Source: Terebella lapidaria
Taxonomy: Eukaryota; Annelida; Polychaeta; Terebellida; Terebellidae
DNA: 64,000 bases
Direction of reading: 5' to 3'
Assembly (NCBI GenBank): GCA_949152475.1
Contig: OX424568.1
Span: 22,791,667-22,855,666, forward strand
Positions 55,838 through 64,000 of this stretch are shown here, in pieces; position 1 is the stretch's first letter; every line of letters begins with the position of its first letter. The notes under the pieces were generated by a model, which saw only the letters and a list, made by a program, of their open reading frames with translations, made no database searches and was not told the DNA's origin. The translations under genes were made by a program, and so were the position numbers.

Positions 55838-56662
55838 AAGTGTCTCAATTTTGACATGTGAAAAAGTGCAACTCATGGATTAAGGCAGTTTTTACAGAAT
55901 GTTGATATCTCAATTTGGTAAAAAGTTATAACAACATTTGTGTAGTACTTTCCCGCCAAAATTGACACCTAATTAAGTATTATAATGAATATTCATGACG
56001 TCACACCAGTACTTTAAGATAATTAGCAATATATAACTCTTGATATTTCACCTTTTGTTTACATTTTTTCAGGCTTAACTATTTTGTCGCGTTTGGTATT
56101 AAACATAATCAGAATTTAAAAACCTAATTTCGTCACCAAGTGGACAACGCCCGAAATACTGCCCTTAGCAACGGTGGTTGCTATGGGTCCAAACTTAATG
56201 AATATGCTAATTTTTCGTCAAAAAAAATTATAACATTCATGTATTTAATTTAAAACATAAAATAAATACCTTATCACCATGATAACACTCTTTAGTAATG
56301 AGCAAAGGTCCTTAGCAACGGCGTTGCTATGGACAGTATCTAAGGTATTGATGGTATGGCGATGTTCGACTACACATATTTATGGTATATTTTTCATTGG
56401 GATGCCATACAACAATATATTTTGTGATAATGTATATAAAGGACACATATTTAGCTTCCGAATATATCTAATTAAAACCGTTATACTGGTGTGACGTCAT
56501 GAATACTGATTATAATACATAATTAGGTGTTAATTTTGGCGGGAAATAATTTGAATAAATCATCATAACTTTGGAACCAGTTAAGATATCAACATGCTGT
56601 AAAAAACACGTTAATTCACACGATTCACTCTATTTCCATGTGCCAAAACTAATAAAAAAATG
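55838..56662. mobile_element. Fold-back element F with TGACGTCA in both arms
   Basis: The arms at 55838-56030 and about 56465-56662 are inverted copies: TACAG(A/C)ATGTTGATATCT, TTTCCCGCCAAAATTGACAC, ATTCATGACGTCACACCAGT. Each arm carries the palindrome TGACGTCA. Inside, CTTAGCAACGG(T/C)G-TTGCTATGG occurs twice. No coding capacity; superfamily unknown. Confidence 0.65.
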
Positions 56663-56667
56663 CTCAG

Positions 56668-57390
56668 AACCGGGTACCCGGGAATGGAACCGGGAATAAA
56701 CTCGTAGCTTCAAAACAATAGTACACATGAATTGGTTCGTTAGTTATCACTGCAGACACTATCTGTTAACGAGTTTTCCTTATAAATCACCATGCAACCA
56801 TGCTTACAGCTATTTATGAAGCATGCAAATGTAAACATGGGTGAAATCAGAAATTCAGAATCCTAATTTACGTTGGAGGTATGATCAAAGACCGTCACGT
56901 TCTTTGGTATGATGTAACAGGAGAGGGCTCACAAGTTCACAACCCCCCCCCCCCCCCCTTTTTTGTTCATTTTTAATATGGACACAAATATTGTGAAGGG
57001 ACAAATCGCTGTGTGGTCCCAATGTTACATTATGTCTTGTTTTAGACTTTCAAAAAAATACCCAAGGTGTCTTTTTGCATGCACTAGACAAAAATATCAC
57101 CAACTTTCCATGACAACGACAAATGGAAGCATACAGTAAGGACAGTAAGTACTTATTATTCTTTATTTTTACCTTATTTTGGCAATACATTGTCCTGCTA
57201 TACCACAGAGTGTTGTAAGAAATGTACAGGAACGAAAGATACCGTTGTTTTCTTCTGTTAATATGTAGTTTTTTCTTGGGGGAGGGGGAGATATATTCCC
57301 GGTTCCTGGCCACCTTATTCCCGGGAAACGGGAACTCTGATATCTTGATAATTCCCGGGAATTCCCGGGAACTCCATTCCCGGGATTAAA
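56668..57390. repeat. Possible inverted-repeat element with CCCGGGAAT ends
   Basis: The left side has ACCGGGTACCCGGGAATGG then AACCGGGAATAA. The right side has ATTCCCGGGAATTCCCGGGA, ACTCCATTCCCGGGATTAAA and, inner, TATTCCCGGTTCCTGG. The blocks are inverted relative to each other. Poly-C and T at 56945-56964 lie inside. Borders and family are uncertain. Confidence 0.4.
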
Positions 57391-57764
57391 CCCTAATCCT
57401 GTCACTCGATCTTGGACAATCTCCTCGACCGAGCAGCCTCCAGTGTATATATAATACACCAGAAACTAAAGGCTGCACGCGAAGTATAATCAAACCATTG
57501 TTTTAGTCTACTGGAGCGTAAATTACAATGCGTTGCCGTGGCAACGCCCGCTCGAACGGAACGTGTCAAGACAAGGCCAAGAACGAAAAGGCCACATAAA
57601 TGGCATGTATGTTTACAATCACCTGCCGCGTGCTTAGGGCAAAATCGCCACACATTACAACAGAATGAAACTCCACAGCTACATGTAGCAGGGGTGATAA
57701 AACAAACATCCAACTTCGACCTTCACCGCTGACACTGAAAAGCAACAGGTCATTGATTGCTTTA
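57391..57764. other. No feature recognised
   Basis: A moderately CpG-rich stretch (57530-57620) precedes the weak coding candidate at 57765. No splice or promoter motif was decisive. Confidence 0.3.
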
Positions 57765-58013
57765 ATGGATGATGAGCTGAACAATGCTGAAGGAAGTAAG
57801 CTGCACCATGAATCCATGATCCAGTCCAAAGGAGAAACTTTGGAAAAAGAAAACAAGGGCCCATGGGGCGCCGTACTCACCGAAGATGGTACATTAGAGT
57901 CTAGCTTCAGCGGCCTTGACGACCCTAGACAAAATGACCCCAGACCTAGTATGAGTAGTATCAGAGAGTGTAGTTCTATACTCTCTGGTAGTATTCAAGT
58001 TTACACTGTTTGA
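57765..58013 (+). CDS. Weak coding candidate, acidic/serine-rich
   Basis: The frame from the ATG at 57765 codes for MDDELNNAEGSKLHHESMIQ through SFSGLDDPRQNDPRPSMSS to SGSIQVYTV and a stop at 58013. The composition (acidic, polar, few stops nearby in frame) is more protein-like than most short frames here. No domain, homologue or splice partner is recognised. It could be a terminal exon of an unknown host gene or a chance frame. Confidence 0.25.
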   Translation: MDDELNNAEGSKLHHESMIQSKGETLEKENKGPWGAVLTEDGTLESSFSGLDDPRQNDPRPSMSSIRECSSILSGSIQVYTV

Positions 58014-58919
58014 GATTTCTTTCACAAGGACACTCAGGCCAAGATGATGTGCTTTTAAAATGTTGCCTTTCTAATGATTTTAGACATATGGGTCCATTAT
58101 GACGGGCTTGTAATTTAATTGGTCGACTTGTAGTACGCCAAGTCGATTTAGGGAAGGGATCAAACATGGAAGGTTTTCTTGTGGGTGGCTTTGTATCAAT
58201 TCAATAAAATGCGTCTCCTCGGGTTTTGCCTTCATCGTTAAATTTCATGGTATCATGCAAATGTCGCCCTTAACCACCACAGGTAAGCCTGAATAACTAT
58301 GCCACGGCGGCTATCGAAAAAAAAACCTGTGTAATGTTTCCCTATTGAAAAACTTTTTAACTATCCATTAAAAACAAAATATTTACGGTTGCTGAAAAGC
58401 TATTAGGCTATACTCAATATATATTGTAGTTTAAATTCCCTTGGTAGCTTAGATATAAACATGGAAATGCAAGACAGAATCATTCGATGATGAATTCCTC
58501 AGTACAAAAATCAATAATGCTGCATGTTCATTCGTTGGAACATAATAATAAATAAAAAATATTTAAATTTACCTTAATGGCATAATAGTACATGCACAGG
58601 TTCTGCCTTTAATACCAATTTTAAGTACAACGGTATACAACATTAGAATAATAAAAAAAAAGTATATAGGACGTATCACTTGTTTTATAGTATACATTAG
58701 AATTGCACAACACAATTGCGGTGAATGACCATGTTTGTGTATTTTATTCTACAGTACAAGACACAAGTCCTTATCAATTTCTGATAACCAATTTTGTTTT
58801 AAACTATCTACTATTTAGACACACAGTCTATGCCTTTGAAAGTCCCGTGATCCGTACATAGCTATGCATTTCTGAAATGAAACAAGAATTTCCTTCATCA
58901 GTTCATACACTGCGATGTC
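58014..58919. other. No feature recognised
   Basis: AT-rich sequence without a supported gene or repeat. Confidence 0.35.
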
Positions 58920-59480
58920 GAAAGTTCTTTACCTTTCGAAAGTACCTCAGTCCGCTTGAGCACAGTGTAAGGCCCTTTTCCAATGTCGTCGCCTCATTGG
59001 CTAGCTCAATGCGGTCAGACTGATACGCCCACAAGTGTCAAAACGGCGGCCGCGACTTTTTGGTCGTGTGTCATGCCAGATAAATCAGTCATTTCTACAC
59101 TAATTTATGATCGTCGAGTGTTTCAATTGTGGGGGATTGGAAGACAACAATACAAATAACTGATTGGTAGCGTTTATTCCATGTTGATACGTGTTTTGAA
59201 GCCTCAGGGGCATAGAACCGAATCCCTCGATTTTGTGCGAGATAGAGTGCACACCATGTACGCTTCCTAAGCCCCCGCTCACAATGAAACGTTCTCTTGA
59301 ATCGCCTTTACTGAGTTGCGCATGCGCAGTCAAGTTTTACAAGCGTTGCAACTGATTTAAACCACACCAACGAATGTGTGTTTCCTCATTTGTGTGACCT
59401 GCGCATGCGCAGTCGAGTTGCATGAGACACAAGTTTGTTTGCGCAATAAACATGCGCATCGGACCTATGGGAACAGGGTA
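58920..59480. promoter_or_regulatory. CpG-richer putative promoter with NRF1-type sites
   Basis: TGCGCATGCGCA, a perfect NRF1 palindrome, occurs at 59317-59328 and 59400-59411; weaker ATGCGCA sites follow at 59452 and about 59493. A CCAAT box on the minus strand (CTCATTGGCTAG near 58992) and a GGCGGCCGCG stretch (59045) lie upstream. Clustered NRF1 and CCAAT motifs are typical of housekeeping promoters. No first exon is visible next to it, so the gene it may serve is unknown. Confidence 0.4.
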
Positions 59481-62400
59481 ATATATAATTTATGCGCAGT
59501 AAATCTAGGCCGGGTCAGGAGGCAAAAACACACACGTTGATGTTTGAATCGTGAAAATCCGTTAGATATAACTGGAGTTATGACCTCGAAAGTAATTTCC
59601 AAGATGGCTGGACATCCCTAGAAGCTATTCAGCTTCGTTTGCATTGGTGTCAATTGAAAGTCTTCTGAATTTTGTTGGGGGAACGGTGACTTTTTCTCCG
59701 GTGTATCACACCTTCAGCTTTGTTTTGGTATAGTGCTTACCCGGTTCCGGATAGAACTGTGGAGGGCCGCATCATGTTTTCAGTTGGCAAGTGACATCTC
59801 GTATATGAATGAAGGAAAAATGGTTATTATTTTCAGTATTTTCCTTTTTATTTTGATATTATGCTTTAAAATTCATACCTTCATGCATCTTGGACCAAAT
59901 TACAAGTAATAATTTGAATGTATGGATGAAATATGCATGTTTTTCAGATGACAATTGACCTCATGTAATATGACAATCTCGTGAATTTTATCCAAATCTC
60001 GCGCGGTTTGCTCATTCAATGGGAGGCAATGCACAACGTTTCATTGTGCCGCTGGCTCAGTTAGTCGTGACTGACAAGTTACCTACACAATATTTCAGTC
60101 AATGAAATGCATGGTGTTGTTAATAACTTGTTATTGTACTCTAGATCCAAATTTCTACCTTTCAATCATCAAATTATAGTATATTTTGATATTAACAATG
60201 ACATAGAATAGTATCGCTTCGTAAACGGAAAACAGCAGCCACCGGATAATGTATCTCGCCTACTTATTCAACATGTTCGTTCGGTAGATGCGTTGCTATG
60301 CAACATCGTAAACATGCACACGATCTGAGAAACCCGCGCATGCTATTGGCTAACTGCGTAATTTGCATAATTTATGTACATACAAAGTATTGATGTGTCA
60401 TCCAACACTCGGTAAATCAATACGGTGGTGAATCAATCTTGACAGGTTGTGAGACAAAAACGAACACCTTTATTTGAATAATATGTCTATGATTTGGCCG
60501 CAAATTTGTGGTTGCCCGTCGGGCGACTGCATGTATTTTCTCACTTACCCTCACCCAATCTTACTTGCCCCGGGAGGTCCTTAGTGTGGAGCCCTGCGTT
60601 CGCCCATCTCCGAACCCATCACATAGGCCTACGGCTGTCACGTCTATCATCTTCCTCCCTCCGATCTTAGATACATGTTGGCGACTGGCGTTGTGTGCGG
60701 AATTTGTCTGACTCGACAATTAAATTTGCAACTACGTCAACATGGATGCACGAAGAAACTCCAAAGTTGGCATATCGATAGAGGGAGCAGAAAGGGCCAG
60801 AACGTGCCCCAAATGGAAAAAATCCGTCCCCATACAACAAAACGTGCCACGTTTGTGACATACATACATCCAAACATACACACACGGTCGATCCCATATA
60901 CTCACCTTCGGTGAGTAAAAAACAGTTTTCCTGTAGCTCATGGAGGATTTGGAAATTCTTCAGTTGCTTGGCGATGACTGTAGTTCACATCTGAACAACT
61001 GGCTTGGAGAGCAATTTGGCAGGCATGTGATCTACTGTATTCAGCAAAAAGGTCCCTGTTCATTGTTCAACAGTCGGGGAATTTACCCCCACGGGTACTG
61101 TTACTTCATCAAGTAATATTACCCAAGAGAGTACTCCTGTGATGATTACCTACATTACCAGTGTAGGTAATATATAAGTCAATGCTACTTGCAGGAGCAA
61201 TATTACAAAAGACGCCAACCTTCAACATTACCCACATGGGTGATCGCATGCGGCAAAATACATTTGTAAAAGACGACGCTAACCCACAAGATTAGGATAG
61301 AAATAAAATTCCATCTCCTTAAATGGAATCTGCCAGTTGGAATGGTTTCATTTCTTTGGGTGTCCTTTTGTTGGGATGGGGGTGTAGTGTAAGCTCGACC
61401 CTCTCGACTAGCCCCGGGCATAGTGTTTTGAAGAGAGTCGATTGGTGCCTATCATGACAGCCAATATGCCACTATCTACCCCCATTGGCGATGGAGCACA
61501 GGAGATGATGGCACATTGCAACTCTTTATAACACATCCCTTATGCAGCTGCAGAAAGAAAAGGACGCTGTTTATTCTATACATCACCAATCAAAATTCCT
61601 GCTTTATTTCAGAGGGTCTACGACTTTCTACAATTGCACGAGCCAAGGGTAAAGGCTGTGCATGCCATTGGCCGCACTTGGGAGAGGATATGTTCTTGCC
61701 TTTCCTTAGTTACGAGATGAGGGTTCGCCTCGTTGCTCATGGCGAGGAAGTAGTTCCAAACCCCAAGTTAATCACGGTCGTCCCAAGGATGCTAGGTATA
61801 TTGTCGCTGTCGGTTTTGTGTCCGGGGTACAACGGTGTAGTCTGAGGCAATATTAAACTTGGGTGAGTTTCCATTGCCACAGCAAAATTTTTAAATCATA
61901 GACAAGATCAGTGCGTACACATAGTACATATTCAATGATTGTATGAACTAAATATATTTGATATCTGTTACGAAATACATCTATGCAAAACATCACTTTC
62001 TACATTGGCCACATAACAAGAATGACATACCGTACATTGATATATCATTTGCTGATACATACATGTAACAACATTATTTTGAACGCTTCGGAATAATTTT
62101 GGTGTGGCATTCTTGCTGTCAAATTTTGGTGGAAGCCTGTCTCTTCTAGATGTTATGTGGAGCTCTGATGGTCAAAATTAATTCATATATTCCTAATATT
62201 CGTTTTTATTTTGTATTTGTATTTTCCGAACAAAGTTCACCTATTAGTATGGATGTGCGACTGTTGCAATATCATAGCCCCATATATAAAAATATTTATG
62301 AGACTCAACAATTCAGGGAAAGCTTTTGTCAAGTAGACTTGAGGCTGCGGTAATGTAACAGTCAATATTAACCTTTCTTTGCCCACAATGAAAATAATTA

Positions 62401-63070
62401 CAGTGTAAACTGAGAAACATTTATCCGACCCAACATACACAAGGCAGCAAGGCGTTTGCTCAACAGATATTTCATTGCTGTAATAATAGTAATAAAGTAA
62501 TTACCTTAATTACTAGTAGTCAGTATTGCTAACTACTTACCACAATTTGAACATTATTCATTATTGCCAACTACGTGTTAATGTATATACTTGGATATTG
62601 AAATCGTCCATCATATACATGTAATTATGTGAGGGGAGTGGGGGGGAGTGTTAGCCTCTGCGAAGGTTCAGCTTCTAGGTAATTCTTTGCTGAAAAATGA
62701 TCAGCAATGATTAAAAATATTGCTGCATACAGAACAAGATATGTAGGGTATGAAACATTACCGATGACAGTGCTGAGCATTAATGATCTTTTGTCTCATA
62801 TTTTAAAACATAATTTGGTTGACAGGGATGACAGGGCATCAGGGGGATACACCTTAGGGGTCAAAAGCGACCAAAGAGCGTCTAGTTTGTTCTTTCGTTT
62901 TTCCCTTGGTGTCTCGATTACGTGTACACTTTTGTCCCGTTGTCATTTAAATTTGATTCTTGATTTTTTGCTGTTGTTCCTTTTGAGGTTCACAATCGGA
63001 TCTCATGAAACTGAATGTTGTACGACCATTTTATCATTTCATGACTGGTATTGCCATGACTTTTGAACAT
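59481..63070. other. No supported gene
   Basis: No domain-bearing frame was recognised in 3.6 kb. At 61608 TTTATTTCAG precedes a short frame reading RVYDFLQLHEPRVKAVHAIG, an acceptor-like context without homology that I recognise. A perfect 10-base hairpin (ATTACCTACA/TGTAGGTAAT) lies at about 61145-61171. Confidence 0.3.
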
Positions 63071-63072
63071 TA

Positions 63073-63498
63073 AAGTGATATTGGCAGCAAGTTATGGATT
63101 TTTCTATACCTTTCTGATCGAACCTAGAAAACATAACAGTTATATATCTGCACTTGTATGCTCAAACAGACGCCCCTTTCTAATTGATTTCGTTGCGAGT
63201 TTCTGATGGAAATAGTTTGAGTTTGTTTACATTACCGCCATTCTCGGTGCTTTGTATCCCTTGATGCAATGCGATTTCAGATTACTCGTATATGTTCGAG
63301 TCAATCAAGCGTGAATTAGGTTAAGTCAAAGGTAACTCTGAGTGGCGCACAAAACGAAACAAAAGCGGCTGCTAGTACTGTCATTTGCTTGATTTATGCA
63401 TTTGATCAAGCATAGTTTGCTTTCTAACCTATTTTTCTGAGACCACAGGCATATATGTTATTGATTTGGAAAAAATAGTTTTCCTGCCAATATCACTT
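63073..63498. mobile_element. TA-flanked MITE, AAGTGATATTGGCAG ends
   Basis: AAGTGATATTGGCAG at 63073 and its exact complement ending at 63498 are flanked by TA on both sides (63071-63072, 63499-63500). 426 bases, non-coding. Fits a Tc1/mariner-type MITE. Confidence 0.75.
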
Positions 63499-63792
63499 TA
63501 ACATTTGGGAAAAGGTTTAACTCACAAGTATACTGGGTAACCTATGTATACAATAGGATTTTATATTATGCTAATATGACAATAACTCAAGATATATGAA
63601 TCCAGTTCTTTTCATTCACAACAGCATCTAAACATTTCTTTAATCTTGCAGGTTTTGGGTGTGCAGGTTTAACTATCATTTATGTTTCAACATGTAATTT
63701 TTTTAAAAGTGCTGGGCTGGGGCAAAGTTTTGCAGGCTAGCCATGGCCTGCCTACTGACATTCTCTCACTTTCCATTGAACACAAACATGTA

Positions 63793-63878
63793 CAGTCAAA
63801 CCTCTGATTAGTGAACTCCTTTGGGACCCAGCAAAAATGTTCACCATAAGGAGGTGTTCACAAATGGAGGTTTGACTG
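63793..63878. mobile_element. 86-base pogo/Tigger-like MITE
   Basis: CAGTCAAACCTCTGATTAGTG at the left and its near complement (ATGGAGGTTTGACTG) at the right are flanked by TA (63791-63792, 63879-63880). CAGTCAAACCTC is the usual end of pogo/Tigger elements. Confidence 0.75.
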
Positions 63879-64000
63879 TATGTTAAATGTACATGTTAAA
63901 TGTGTGTCTCAAATGAAAAAGAGAAAGTCCAATAGATCTCCAGTTCACTATTTTGTTCTGTACTCTTTTATGTCTTTGTTTCCAGTGTTCAAATGTACCG

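Noticed and set aside
1-64000. LTR retrotransposons, Polintons or other virus-like elements
   Set aside because: No gag/pol order, LTR pair, primer-binding site, capsid or integrase was recognised; the protease at 45.7-47.2 kb only shares a fold type with viral tegument proteases.

Overview
The window is animal nuclear DNA: AT-rich, intron-bearing, and packed with transposons and tandem repeats. Transposon-linked protein families familiar from marine invertebrates (MULE-SWIM proteins, a FEN1-like/CXC protein, CR1/Jockey-type LINEs), a TatD exon and a GPCR relic point to a marine invertebrate such as a mollusc, brachiopod, hemichordate or lancelet. The sequence alone does not decide between them. 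No rRNA, tRNA, CRISPR array or LTR/virus-like element was recognised.

Layout. 0-9 kb: a fold-back element with a minisatellite core, a GPCR fossil, a 2.2-kb inverted-repeat element (A), divergent tandem repeats and a TA-flanked inverted-repeat element. 9.2-17.4 kb: a long DNA transposon (C, 10456-17376) with long terminal inverted repeats and a 3-bp target duplication, inserted in one arm of an older fold-back element (B). C carries one large two-exon gene (11430-15955, minus) whose spliced product is about 1470 residues: N-terminal zinc-binding motifs, a possible RNase H-like transposase core, a FEN1/XPG-like nuclease domain and a CXC zinc domain. 17.4-23.9 kb: mostly unexplained DNA with one tandem array. 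23.9-26.15 kb: a non-autonomous element (D) with ends matching the RSS heptamer CACAGTG, about 290-bp inverted repeats and a perfect 5-bp target duplication; it contains a dead LINE fragment. 28.8-34.7 kb: a full-length, apparently intact LINE on the minus strand; its ORF1 ends in a domain resembling IMPACT/UPF0029. 35.5-41.3 kb: tandem repeats and satellites.

41.3-50.95 kb (minus strand) is the second centre of interest. A protein-kinase domain on two exons runs into six copies of a 34-residue repeat. Small duplicated exons follow, all with matching splice phases, and lead to a large exon coding for a MULE-type transposase with a SWIM zinc finger. A three-exon gene for a papain-like (tegument/OTU-type) cysteine protease lies in what would be an intron. 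I infer a chimeric kinase-repeat-transposase gene, or a multi-gene mobile element. One repeat exon is split by a hairpin element, and the transposase exon has one frame change.

51-64 kb: a LINE endonuclease fragment, a hAT-type element with a perfect 8-bp target duplication, an isolated TatD-nuclease exon, a fold-back element, an NRF1-site-rich putative promoter near 59.3 kb, and two small MITEs at the right end.
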